42,560 nt of DNA, taken from assembly GCA_964553705.1 (NCBI GenBank), contig CAZKKV010000002.1, positions 1 to 42,560 of the forward strand, in the 5' to 3' direction. Below are positions 11,387-19,729 of the stretch, one piece after another. The translations under genes and the position numbers were made by a program. The notes under the pieces are model-generated. The model saw only the letters and a program-made list of their open reading frames with translations, was not told where the DNA came from and did no database searches. This stretch comes from CAYXNZ01 sp964553705. GTDB taxonomy: Bacteria > Patescibacteriota > Patescibacteriia > Patescibacteriales > GWC2-42-12. The stretch's first letter is position 1. Each line of letters opens with the position of its first letter.

Positions 11387-13471
11387 ATGCCCAGAGATTA
11401 TTCACTAGAAAAAACTAGAAATATTGGCATTATGGCTCATATTGACGCCGGTAAAACCACTTTTACCGAGCGAGTTCTTTTTTATACAGGTAAAAAGCAT
11501 AAAATTGGCGAGACCCACGATGGTGCGGCTGATATGGATTGGATGGAGCAGGAAAAAGAACGTGGTATTACTATTACTTCGGCGGCGACAACTTGCTTTT
11601 GGAAAGACAATAAAATAAATATTATTGATACTCCTGGTCATGTTGACTTTACAGTTGAAGTTGAAAGATCATTGCGCGTTTTAGACAGCGCTATTGCCGT
11701 ATTTGACGGAGCCGCTGGCGTAGAACCGCAGTCTGAAACAGTTTGGCGACAGGCAGATAAATACAAAGTTCCTAGATTATGCTTTATAAACAAGATGGAT
11801 AAAATGGGAGCAGATTTTTATATGAGTTTAAAATCAATCCGTGATAGATTAAATCCGAGAGCTGTTGCGTTCCAGTTGCCAATCGGTGCTGAGAATAATC
11901 ATAGCGGAGTAATTGATTTATTGGAGAGAAAAGCTTATGAATTTAAAGGAAATTTTGGCGAACAAATTAATGAAATAGAAATACCAGAAGAATTAAAAAA
12001 TAATGTTGAAAAATATAGAAATGAAATGATTGAACGTATTGTTGAATGTGAAGATGCTTTAACTGAAAAATATTTAGGCGGGGAAGATATGGAAGTCGAT
12101 GAGTTGAAAGCAGCTGCCAGAAAAGGTGTTATTGTTAATCAGCTTTATCCAGTTTTTTGCGGAACAGCTTTACAAAATATCGGTGTTCAGCCAGCGTTAG
12201 ACGCGGTTGTTGATTATTTACCGTCGCCTTTGGATGTACCCGAACTTCAGGGCATGGATCCCAGAGATGAAGAAAAGAAAATTACAGTAAAGGCTGATGA
12301 CAATGAACCATTTGTCGGTTTAGCGTTTAAGGTGGCAACTGATCCATTTATTGGTAAATTATGTTTTGTTAGGGTTTATAGTGGCGTGCTAAAGGCTGGT
12401 TCATATGTTCTAAATTCTTCAAGCGATAGCAAGGAAAGAATTGGGCGTTTAGTTCGTATGCATGCAAATCACCGAGAGGAAGCAAAAGAAGTTTGCGCTG
12501 GCGACATTGCGGCGATTATTGGCTTAAAGAATACGGTGACAGGCAATACTTTGTGCGCTGAAGATCATCCTATTAGACTTGAATCTATTGTCTTTCCTGA
12601 GCCAGTTATAAAGATTGCTGTTGAACCAAAAACTAAGGCTGATCAAGAAAAGATGGGCGTGGCATTACAGAAGTTGGCTGAGGAAGATCCGACCTTCAGG
12701 GTTGAAACTGATGAAGAAACAAATCAAATATTGATTTCAGGTATGGGAGAATTGCATTTGGATATTATTGTTGATCGAATGAAAAGAGAATTTGGCGTAG
12801 AAGCTAATGTCGGTAAACCTCAGGTTGCTTATCGCGAAACAATAAAAGAAAAAGCTGAAGCTGAGGGTAAATATATTCGCCAATCAGGTGGGCGTGGTCA
12901 GTACGGTCATTGTTGGCTTAAAATTGAACCGAGAGAAGAAGGCGCTGGCTATGAATTTGTTGATGAAGTTAAGGGTGGATCTATCCCTAGAGAATATATA
13001 CCAGCCATCAACAAAGGCGTACAGGAAGCGATAGGAAAAGGGTTTTTAGCTGGTTATCCAATGGTTGATATCAAAGCAATAGTTTACGATGGTACTTTTC
13101 ATGAAGTTGATTCTTCGGAAGCGGCTTTTAAAATGGCTGGCAGTATTGCTTTCAAAGAAGCGGCTAGAAAAGCTAACGCAATTTTACTTGAGCCAATCAT
13201 GAAGGTAGAAGCAGTGACCCCAGAAGATTATATGGGCAGTATTGTCGGAGATTTAAATTCTAGGAGAGGTCAAATTGATGAAATGACAGATAGGGGAAAT
13301 GCCAAAGTTATTTTGGCCAAAGTTCCTTTGTCCGAGATGTTTGGCTATGCTACTGATTTACGTTCAATGAGTCAAGGTAGAGCAAATTATTCAATGGAAT
13401 TTTTACATTATTCAGAAGTGCCAAAAAGTGTAGCTGAAGCGATTATGTCTGAACGAGGAAGTGGCAAATAA
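11387..13471 (+). CDS. fusA: Translation elongation factor G
   Basis: The 694-residue GTPase drives translocation of tRNAs and mRNA. Motifs: P-loop AHIDAGKTT, the switch I segment DWMEQEKERGITITSAA, DTPGH, and NKMD; then domain II, domain III, and the domain IV region with GGRGQYGH and ESEPKGGS-like EFVDEVKGGSIPREY. All domains I-V are present and intact at the usual length. It follows rpsG after 62 bases and is followed by a promoter at 13475, so tuf and the gene before it are at least partly separate from this transcript. Confidence 0.98.
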   Translation: MPRDYSLEKTRNIGIMAHIDAGKTTFTERVLFYTGKKHKIGETHDGAADMDWMEQEKERGITITSAATTCFWKDNKINIIDTPGHVDFTVEVERSLRVLDSAIAVFDGAAGVEPQSETVWRQADKYKVPRLCFINKMDKMGADFYMSLKSIRDRLNPRAVAFQLPIGAENNHSGVIDLLERKAYEFKGNFGEQINEIEIPEELKNNVEKYRNEMIERIVECEDALTEKYLGGEDMEVDELKAAARKGVIVNQLYPVFCGTALQNIGVQPALDAVVDYLPSPLDVPELQGMDPRDEEKKITVKADDNEPFVGLAFKVATDPFIGKLCFVRVYSGVLKAGSYVLNSSSDSKERIGRLVRMHANHREEAKEVCAGDIAAIIGLKNTVTGNTLCAEDHPIRLESIVFPEPVIKIAVEPKTKADQEKMGVALQKLAEEDPTFRVETDEETNQILISGMGELHLDIIVDRMKREFGVEANVGKPQVAYRETIKEKAEAEGKYIRQSGGRGQYGHCWLKIEPREEGAGYEFVDEVKGGSIPREYIPAINKGVQEAIGKGFLAGYPMVDIKAIVYDGTFHEVDSSEAAFKMAGSIAFKEAARKANAILLEPIMKVEAVTPEDYMGSIVGDLNSRRGQIDEMTDRGNAKVILAKVPLSEMFGYATDLRSMSQGRANYSMEFLHYSEVPKSVAEAIMSERGSGK

Positions 13472-13474
13472 AAT

Positions 13475-13503
13475 TTGACTTTTTGTTAAGTCAAAAATAT
13501 AAT
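13475..13503 (+). promoter_or_regulatory. Strong promoter between fusA and the acidic gene
   Basis: TTGACT (13475-13480), 17 bases, TATAAT (13498-13503). The -35 half of TTGACTT also pairs with AAGTCAA (13488-13494), so the promoter overlaps a small inverted repeat. Confidence 0.8.
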
Positions 13504-13532
13504 AAGTAGTATGTTTTAATATTAATTTCAAT

Positions 13533-13994
13533 ATGCAAAACCAACTGCAAAAAGCAATTAATTTATCAAAAAAAACAGGAGATAGAATAATAGTTTTTGA
13601 TAATCACAAGTCTGACAATGTTTTCGTTGTAATGTCGTTGAATGATTACGAAAATTTAGTTTTGGGTAGAAGTGAAGTAAGAGGCTTGACAGAGAATGAA
13701 TTACTTGATAAAATAAATCGCGATATTGCTATTTGGAAAAGTGACCAAGATTATTGTGATAGTTTGGTTAATAGCGGTTATAATAGTAAAAAAATAGACG
13801 AAGAATTAAACGATAACGAAGAAGACGATAAAGAAGAAAATATCGATTTTAATTATCAAGATTTACAAAATATAGACACAGAAAAGACTGAGACAGACAA
13901 AAAAAAGACTTGGCAGATTCCAGGGGATAGAAAGAAGAACGCTGAAGAAGTAATTGAAGAAGACAGGCAGTATCTAGAAGAAATAATGTTTTAA
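13533..13994 (+). CDS. Unknown acidic protein between fusA and tuf
   Basis: The 153-residue product has two parts. Residues 1-50 (LQKAINLSKKTGDRIIVFD and VFVVMSLNDYENLVLG) resemble the fold of Phd/YefM-type antitoxins, a strand-helix motif with the MSLNDYENL signature. The rest is very acidic and Lys-rich (NDNEEDDKEENIDF) and ends with a helical EEDRQYLEEI. No toxin gene follows. Its position inside the translation block with a strong own promoter is unusual. It may regulate something nearby or be a structural adaptor, but function is unknown. Confidence 0.75.
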   Translation: MQNQLQKAINLSKKTGDRIIVFDNHKSDNVFVVMSLNDYENLVLGRSEVRGLTENELLDKINRDIAIWKSDQDYCDSLVNSGYNSKKIDEELNDNEEDDKEENIDFNYQDLQNIDTEKTETDKKKTWQIPGDRKKNAEEVIEEDRQYLEEIMF

Positions 13995-14020
13995 ACAAGG
14001 TTTTTAATTAAATTTAAAAT

Positions 14021-14115
14021 AATAGAGACGGCTGGGTGCCCACCTTAACTTAAAGAATATTTAACTAAAAGGGCAAGTAACCCCGAGCACAGGGGGCCGT
14101 TAAGGAAAAATTAAT
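14021..14115 (+). promoter_or_regulatory. Structured tuf leader, candidate pseudoknot over the SD
   Basis: Three helices fit together: ACGGC (14028-14032) with GCCGT (14096-14100), TGCCC (14037-14041) with GGGCA (14071-14075), and CCCC (14081-14084) with GGGG (14092-14095). In addition CCTTAAC (14043-14049), in the loop of the second helix, is complementary to GTTAAGG (14099-14105), which contains the SD-like AAGG ten bases before the tuf ATG. The last pairing would be a pseudoknot and conflicts by two bases with the first helix, so a switch that hides or frees the ribosome site is possible. Confidence 0.55.
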
Positions 14116-15303
14116 ATGGCAGAAAAATTTGAACGAACAAAACCCCATGTTAACGTGGGTACAATTGGTCACGTTGATCATGGTAAAACCACTTTAACCG
14201 CAGCAATGTTAGCGGTTTTAGCCAAAAAAGGTTTGAATGCCTCAAGTAAAAACGTTGATCAGATTGATGCGGCTCCAGAAGAAAAGGAGCGTGGTATCAC
14301 TATTGCCACTTGTCATGTTGAATATGAGTCTGAAAAAAGGCATTACGCTCATGTCGATTGTCCAGGTCATGCTGATTATGTAAAGAACATGATTACCGGC
14401 GCCGCTCAAATGGATGGAGCTATTCTAGTGGTAGCGGCAACTGATGGTCCAATGCCTCAGACCAGAGAGCATATTCTTTTAGCCAACCAAGTAGGTGTAC
14501 CTAATATGGTTGTTTTTTTGAATAAGTGCGACATGGTTGAAGACAAAGAATTAATTGATTTAGTAGAAGAAGAAATTAGAGATTTATTAAAGAAATATGA
14601 ATTTGATGGTGACAACACTCCGATTATTCGAGGATCAGCACTAAAAGCGTTGGAAAATCCAGAGGGACCTGACGCAGAACCCATTATGGAATTAGTAAAA
14701 GCTTTGGACGAATCAGTGCCAGAACCAAAAAGAGAAGTTGATCAGCCATATTTAATGCCGATTGAAGACATTTTTTCAATTGAAGGACGAGGTACAGTTG
14801 TGACAGGCAGAATTGAAAGAGGCGTCGTAAAAGTAGGGGAAGAAGTTGAGATTATCGGTTTACGTGATACTCAAAAAACTACTGTTACTGGCGTAGAAAT
14901 GTTCAATAAATCCTTAGACGAAGGACGAGCTGGCGATAATGCTGGTATTCTTTTACGCGGAACCAAGAAAGATGAAGTTGAGAGAGGACAAGTTTTAGCT
15001 AAACCAGGTACAGTTACACCGCATACTGAATTTGAGAGTGAAGTTTATGTTTTAACCAAAGAAGAAGGTGGAAGACATAAACCGTTTTTTAAGGGTTATA
15101 AGCCACAGTTTTACATTAGAACAACTGATGTTACCGGAGAAGTTGAACTGCCAGAAGGTACCGAGATGGTGATGCCTGGAGATACAGCTAACCTAAAAAT
15201 TAAACTTATAGCACCGATCGCTTTAGAAGAAAAAAATAAGTTTGCTATCAGAGAAGGCGGAAGAACTGTAGGTGCTGGTGTAGTAACAAAAATACTTAAG
15301 TAA
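14116..15303 (+). CDS. tuf: Translation elongation factor Tu
   Basis: The 395-residue GTPase delivers aminoacyl-tRNA to the ribosome. Motifs: GHVDHGKTT, DAAPEEKERGITI, DCPGHADY, NKCD and SALKALE, then the beta-barrel domains with TGRIERG and GVEMFNK, ending TVGAGVVTKI. Length and all motifs are normal. It has a structured leader of about 90 bases with an AAGG SD, and a strong terminator directly after it, so it can be expressed apart from the S10 genes. Confidence 0.98.
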   Translation: MAEKFERTKPHVNVGTIGHVDHGKTTLTAAMLAVLAKKGLNASSKNVDQIDAAPEEKERGITIATCHVEYESEKRHYAHVDCPGHADYVKNMITGAAQMDGAILVVAATDGPMPQTREHILLANQVGVPNMVVFLNKCDMVEDKELIDLVEEEIRDLLKKYEFDGDNTPIIRGSALKALENPEGPDAEPIMELVKALDESVPEPKREVDQPYLMPIEDIFSIEGRGTVVTGRIERGVVKVGEEVEIIGLRDTQKTTVTGVEMFNKSLDEGRAGDNAGILLRGTKKDEVERGQVLAKPGTVTPHTEFESEVYVLTKEEGGRHKPFFKGYKPQFYIRTTDVTGEVELPEGTEMVMPGDTANLKIKLIAPIALEEKNKFAIREGGRTVGAGVVTKILK

Positions 15304-15352
15304 AGACAGATATAGTCCCGCTTTTTTCTAAAAGCGGGATAAATCTGTTTTT
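15304..15352 (+). terminator. Terminator after tuf
   Basis: TCCCGCTTTT (15315-15324 region) pairs with AAAAGCGGGA, and ACAGAT (15305-15310) with ATCTGT (15343-15348) extends the stem; TTTTT follows. Confidence 0.85.
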
Positions 15353-15394
15353 AATCAACATTAATATTAAAATAAGAAGTAAATTAACAAATAG

Positions 15395-15763
15395 ATGACT
15401 GAGACCAAAGTTAAACAAGATAATCCAGAAAACAAGCAAAAAGAAAATGATGGCGATTTTAAGCAACGAATTAGAATAAAGATTAAAGCGTTTGATCACA
15501 AGATTATCGACCAGTCGACAAAGACTATTATTGACACAGCTCAGAGAAGTGGCGCTCAAATTTATGGCCCGATACCTTTGCCAGTAGAAAAGAAAAAATA
15601 TACAGTTAATCGCTCAACGTTTGTTCATAAAAAAGCCAAAGATCAATATGAAATGAGAATTCATAAACGATTAGTGGATATAATTGAACCAACAGCTAAA
15701 ACAATAGAAGTTTTATCTAATTTGAATTTACCAGCTGGCGTTGATGTAGAAATAAAAATGTAA
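15395..15763 (+). CDS. rpsJ: 30S ribosomal protein uS10
   Basis: First gene of the S10-type cluster, 122 residues. The core RIRIKIKAFDHKIIDQ to LPAGVDVEIKM matches uS10, including the loop that reaches into the head. About 22 extra polar residues precede it (TETKVKQDNPENKQKENDGD). uS10 also serves in transcription antitermination with NusB in many bacteria. A 212-base gap with a structured leader separates it from rplC, unlike the tight spacing of the following genes. Confidence 0.96.
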   Translation: MTETKVKQDNPENKQKENDGDFKQRIRIKIKAFDHKIIDQSTKTIIDTAQRSGAQIYGPIPLPVEKKKYTVNRSTFVHKKAKDQYEMRIHKRLVDIIEPTAKTIEVLSNLNLPAGVDVEIKM

Positions 15764-15792
15764 TTGTTTATTTATTTTGAGTAAAGAGTATA

Positions 15793-15960
15793 TATAATAG
15801 TTGTTAATTATTGTTTCAGAAACTCCCACGGGGATAGTTTTGCAACAATAGAGAGCAATAATTGTGAGGTTAATTTCGACAATATAAAACAGTCTAATTA
15901 AATAACTTAACGCTTTGAAAGCGAAGTTTTGGCTGGTTTTGTTGAAAACCCAGTTTTTTT
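15793..15960 (+). promoter_or_regulatory. Structured leader and attenuator-like terminator before rplC
   Basis: A -10-like TATAAT is at 15793-15798, with no good -35. AATTATTG (15806-15813) pairs with CAATAATT (15856-15863) around the hairpin AAACTCCC/GGG-AT-AGTTT (15820-15840). A second hairpin, CGCTT/AAGCG, lies at 15911-15923. Finally CTGGTTTT (15933-15940) pairs with AAAACCCAG (15945-15953) with one bulge, followed by seven T; it ends 16 bases before the rplC ATG. A terminator in this place implies control by termination, as known for S10-operon leaders in other bacteria, though no L4-site homology can be claimed. Confidence 0.55.
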
Positions 15961-15975
15961 AATTTTAAATAGATT

Positions 15976-16815
15976 ATGAAATTTATTATAGGAAAAAAAT
16001 TAGATATGACTCAGATATGGAAAGGAGATAGGGTTGTAGCGGTTACCAAGGTTCAGGCAGGACCTTGTGTTGTAGTACAGTTAAAAAAAATTGAGACAGA
16101 TGGTTATCAGGCTGTTCAGTTAGGGTATGGAGAAAAAAAGAGTAAAAACATTAATAAGCCACAAAAAGGTCATTATAAAAAAATAAAGGAAAGTAATTCA
16201 GAATTTAATGTTGATTTACGATTTTTGAGAGAGTTTAGAGAAAAAGATACTGAAGTTAACATTGGAGACGTTGTTAAAGTAGATACATTTGAAATAGGAA
16301 ATAAGGTCTCGGCAACAGGTATTTCTAAGGGTCGAGGTTTTCAAGGAGTAGTAAAAAGACATGGTTTTCATGGTCACAATAAGTCGCACGGAACAAAGGA
16401 TCAAGTAAGAATGCCGGGTTCAGCTGGCGCGACTGGACCAGCTCACGTATTTAAAGGAAAAAAAATGCCTGGTCGAATGGGCGCTGACAGAATAACGGTA
16501 AAGAATTTAGAAATTATTGAAGTTGATCAAGCTAACAATATCTTGTTGATTAAAGGGGCAATTCCTGGAGCCAAGAATGGCTTAATCCTAATTTCTGGTG
16601 AAGGTCAGCTGAAGGTTGCAGTAAAGGACGAAAAAGTTAATAAAGTCGAAAAATTCAAAGAAGAATTGCCAGCAGAAAAAAAAGAAGAAATAAAAAGTGA
16701 AAATAAAATAGAAGAGATAAAAGAAAAAAGTGATAAAAAGAAAGATTTAAATCCATCAGATGAAAGTAAGATTAAAAATGAAAAACTAACAACAGAAGAA
16801 GTATTAGAAAAATAA
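15976..16815 (+). CDS. rplC: 50S ribosomal protein uL3 with charged C-terminal tail
   Basis: Residues 1 to about 212 match uL3, including RGFQGVVKRHGFHGHNKSHGTKDQVRMPGS in pieces such as GFQGVVKRHGF and PGRMGADRITVKNL. uL3 reaches the peptidyl transferase centre and starts 50S assembly. Residues about 213-279 form an extra Lys/Glu-rich tail (EKFKEELPAEKKEEIK) without known function. rplD starts two bases after the stop. Confidence 0.96.
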   Translation: MKFIIGKKLDMTQIWKGDRVVAVTKVQAGPCVVVQLKKIETDGYQAVQLGYGEKKSKNINKPQKGHYKKIKESNSEFNVDLRFLREFREKDTEVNIGDVVKVDTFEIGNKVSATGISKGRGFQGVVKRHGFHGHNKSHGTKDQVRMPGSAGATGPAHVFKGKKMPGRMGADRITVKNLEIIEVDQANNILLIKGAIPGAKNGLILISGEGQLKVAVKDEKVNKVEKFKEELPAEKKEEIKSENKIEEIKEKSDKKKDLNPSDESKIKNEKLTTEEVLEK

Positions 16816-16817
16816 AT

Positions 16818-17468
16818 ATGATTAAATATAAAGTTTACAATCAGAATGGCGAATCAGTCGGAGAACAAAAATTATCCGATAGAATTTTTAAGATAAAAAC
16901 AAATTTAACTTTGGTACATCAAGCAGTAGTAACACAGATGGCGAACCAGAGACAGGTATTAGCGCATACAAAAGATAGAAGTGAGGTTCGTGGTGGTGGT
17001 AAAAAACCATGGAGACAAAAAGGAACAGGGCGGGCACGAGTTGGTTCTACGCGATCACCTATTTGGATTGGTGGTGGAGTAACTTTTGGACCGACCAATG
17101 AGAGGAATTTTAAGAAAAAAATAAATTTAAAAATGAAGCAAAAGGCTATCTTTATGGTGTTAAGCGATAAAGTAGAACAAAAGAATCTAGTTATTCTGGA
17201 TAAACTTAATGTGAGTGATTTTAAAACAAGTATTTTTAATAAAATTGTTAAAAACATAGAAGAAAAAATATCAAAAAAAGAAAAGAAGAAAAGAAGTATT
17301 CTGATAATTTCTGACAAGTTGGATGAAAAAAGTAAATATGCGGCCAGAAATTTAATTGGATTAAAATTAATGAATTTAAATAATATAAATATTGTTGATT
17401 TATTAAGATATAGAGATTTAGCAATATCTAAAGAAGTGGTTAAAAAACTAGAAGAAAGATTAAAATAA
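16818..17468 (+). CDS. rplD: 50S ribosomal protein uL4
   Basis: 216 residues, normal size. The exit-tunnel loop is recognisable in SEVRGGGKKPWRQKGTGRA and GSTRSPIWIGGGVTFGP. In E. coli uL4 represses the S10 operon; here the leader before rplC would be the place to look for such control. The C-terminal half is Lys- and Ile-rich (IEEKISKKEKKKR). Confidence 0.96.
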   Translation: MIKYKVYNQNGESVGEQKLSDRIFKIKTNLTLVHQAVVTQMANQRQVLAHTKDRSEVRGGGKKPWRQKGTGRARVGSTRSPIWIGGGVTFGPTNERNFKKKINLKMKQKAIFMVLSDKVEQKNLVILDKLNVSDFKTSIFNKIVKNIEEKISKKEKKKRSILIISDKLDEKSKYAARNLIGLKLMNLNNINIVDLLRYRDLAISKEVVKKLEERLK

Positions 17469-17469
17469 T

Positions 17470-17934
17470 ATGGGTTTATTTAGCAGTAAAAAAAATAAAG
17501 ATAATAAAAAAACAGAGGTAAAAGCGCCGTCTAATGTTAGTAGTACTAGTCCAAAAAGCAAAGCAATTGAATTGGACAAGAAAAGCATGAAAGAGTTATA
17601 TGATGATGGCGGAAAAAGTAAGTCAGACAAAAAAAAGGAAAAAAAATACGGAAACGCTTATAGTATATTATTTAGACCACTAGTCACCGAAAAGGTAAGT
17701 AATTTATCGGCTGAAAATAAATATGTATTTGAGGTTACAATATCAGCTAACAAAATAGAAATCGCTAAAGCGATTGAAGAAGTTTATGGAATTAAACCAG
17801 TTAAAGTTAACATAATTAGAGTCAGTGGTAAAAAAACCCGTTATGGGCGGATAGCAGGTAGAAAAAAAGACTGGAAAAAGGCAGTTGTCAGCTTGCCTGC
17901 GGGAAAAACTATTAAAGTTTATGAAGGAGTATAA
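17470..17934 (+). CDS. rplW: 50S ribosomal protein uL23 with N-terminal extension
   Basis: The conserved core starts near residue 64 (SILFRPLVTEKVSNL) and runs to KTIKVYEGV. Before it are some 60 extra, mostly Lys/Ser/Asp residues (MGLFSSKKNK, KSKSDKKKEKK). uL23 sits at the tunnel exit and binds trigger factor and SRP, so the extension lies at the exit surface. It starts one base after rplD. Confidence 0.95.
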   Translation: MGLFSSKKNKDNKKTEVKAPSNVSSTSPKSKAIELDKKSMKELYDDGGKSKSDKKKEKKYGNAYSILFRPLVTEKVSNLSAENKYVFEVTISANKIEIAKAIEEVYGIKPVKVNIIRVSGKKTRYGRIAGRKKDWKKAVVSLPAGKTIKVYEGV

Positions 17935-17939
17935 TTAAT

Positions 17940-18788
17940 ATGGGAATAAGAAAAGTCAAACCAACAACACCAGGAAGACGAGGCGCTAGCTTCGATACAT
18001 TTTCAGATATTACTACAAAAAAACCTGAAAGAAGGTTAATTGTGATTAAAAAAAAGCATGCTGGTAGAAATAATCAGGGTAAAATTACGATTAGACATAG
18101 AGGTGGTGGTTCGAAAAGATTTATCAGATTGATTGATTTTAAACGTGATAAATTCGGTGTGCCTGGTAAGGTAGCCACTATTGAATATGATCCAAATAGA
18201 GGAGCGAGAATTGCTTTGATTAATTATAAGGATGGTGAAAAAAGATATATTATTGCGCCAACTGAATTAAGTGTTGGTCATGAAATTTTAAGCTCTCGTG
18301 AGAAGATTGAAATTACGACAGGTAATGCCATGCCGATTGAAAATATTCCAGCTGGCGTAGCTGTTTATAATATAGAGTTAGAGCCAGGTAAAGGCGGGAA
18401 GATCGCTAGGGCAGCTGGTAATTTAGTGAAAGTTATGGGCGTAGAAGGGAAATATGCTCAGATAAAAATGCCGTCTGGTGAAATTAGATTAATTAAAAAA
18501 GAATGTTTATGTACTATTGGTCAGGTTAGTAATCCCGATAAGAGGCATATTAAAATTGGTAAAGCAGGCAGAAAAAGACATATGGGCATAAAACCGACTG
18601 TTCGTGGTAAAGCAATGAATCCAGTTGATCATCCTCATGGTGGTGGAGAAGGTAATCAGCCAATTGGCTTGAAGCATCCAAAAACTCCTTGGGGTAAACC
18701 AGCGTTAGGAGTTAGAACTAGAAATAAGAAAAAAGGTTCAAGTAAATTAATTATTCAAAGAAGAAAATCTAAAGGTAAAAGAAAATAG
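17940..18788 (+). CDS. rplB: 50S ribosomal protein uL2
   Basis: 282 residues, the usual length. Typical parts: KKHAGRNNQGKITIRHRGGG, PAGVAVYNIELEPGKGG and the peptidyl-transferase-proximal VDHPHGGGEGNQP with its conserved histidine. The C-terminus is basic (QRRKSKGKRK). No SD is visible in the five-base gap after rplW. Confidence 0.97.
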   Translation: MGIRKVKPTTPGRRGASFDTFSDITTKKPERRLIVIKKKHAGRNNQGKITIRHRGGGSKRFIRLIDFKRDKFGVPGKVATIEYDPNRGARIALINYKDGEKRYIIAPTELSVGHEILSSREKIEITTGNAMPIENIPAGVAVYNIELEPGKGGKIARAAGNLVKVMGVEGKYAQIKMPSGEIRLIKKECLCTIGQVSNPDKRHIKIGKAGRKRHMGIKPTVRGKAMNPVDHPHGGGEGNQPIGLKHPKTPWGKPALGVRTRNKKKGSSKLIIQRRKSKGKRK

Positions 18789-18803
18789 TTTAAAATAATT
18801 ATT

Positions 18804-19091
18804 ATGTCAAGAAGTTTAAAAAAAGGTCCATACGTAAATCAAAGGATTTTAAACAAAATAAAAGATTTGAAGCCAGGTGACGGCACTGTTATTAAAGTCT
18901 GGGATAGATCGTGTACGGTTACACCGGAAATGGTTGGCTTTACATTTGGAGTTCATAATGGTAGACAACATACACCAGTTTCTGTGGTTGAAAATATGGT
19001 TGGCCATAAATTTGGCGAATTTGCGCCAACTAGAAAATTTGTGAGTCATGGTGGTAAAATAGCCAAAGCTCAGGCCAAAGGTGGCAAATAA
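18804..19091 (+). CDS. rpsS: 30S ribosomal protein uS19
   Basis: 95 residues starting MSRSLKKGPYVNQRIL. The conserved WDRSCTVTPEMVGFTFGVHNG and GHKFGEFAPTRKF segments are present. uS19 forms a complex with uS13 in the 30S head. Length is normal with a short Gly/Lys end. Confidence 0.96.
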   Translation: MSRSLKKGPYVNQRILNKIKDLKPGDGTVIKVWDRSCTVTPEMVGFTFGVHNGRQHTPVSVVENMVGHKFGEFAPTRKFVSHGGKIAKAQAKGGK

Positions 19092-19118
19092 TAATTTGAT
19101 TAATTGCATACAATTCAT

Positions 19119-19700
19119 ATGGAAGTAAGCGCAAGTCTAAAATTTATTCGTATATCACCCCGGAAAATGCGGGTAGTGGCAGATTTGGTTAGAAGTACAA
19201 CTGTTGATAAAGCATTGGCTCAATTGAAATTCATGAACAAAAGAGCAGCTAAGCCGATTGAAAAGATAATCAAATCAGCCGTGGCTAATGCTGAGCATAA
19301 TTTAGAAATTAAACAAGACAATCTGTTTTTAAAGACAATTACGGTAGATGACGGACCGACATTGGATCGCTGGATGCCACGAGCTCACGGTAGAGCTACT
19401 CCAATAAGAAAGAGAACGAGTCATGTCAAGGTAATTTTGTCTGAGATTAAGGAAACTGAGAAGAAAGAGATAAAAAAACAAGAGATAGATGCGCCGGTAA
19501 AATTGGGTAGTCAGCCAAAAAAGGAAAATGAAGTAGAAGTTGATAAATCAGAAACTTCGAAAGAGATTGCTAAAGAAGTAGAAGTAGAAAAAGGCAAAAC
19601 CGTTGAAGACCCGAGGCAAGAAGGACGGGGCGGACATACTAAAATAGAGGGTGGAACAAAAGGTTTTGCCAAGAAGATGTTTAGAAGAAAAAGTGGATAG
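19119..19700 (+). CDS. rplV: 50S ribosomal protein uL22 with long C-terminal tail
   Basis: I start at ATG 19119 (MEVSASLKFIRISPRKMR), because uL22 proteins begin there; a TTG at 19104 would only add MHTIH. The core ends near residue 110 (RTSHVKVILSEI), with the tunnel loop GPTLDRWMPRAHGRATPIRKRTSH in parts. Residues 111-193 are an extra charged tail (KKEIKKQEIDAP ... GGTKGFAKKMFRRKSG). This nearly doubles the protein. Confidence 0.94.
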   Translation: MEVSASLKFIRISPRKMRVVADLVRSTTVDKALAQLKFMNKRAAKPIEKIIKSAVANAEHNLEIKQDNLFLKTITVDDGPTLDRWMPRAHGRATPIRKRTSHVKVILSEIKETEKKEIKKQEIDAPVKLGSQPKKENEVEVDKSETSKEIAKEVEVEKGKTVEDPRQEGRGGHTKIEGGTKGFAKKMFRRKSG

Positions 19701-19729
19701 ATGACTTATAAACAGTAAATTAATATACT

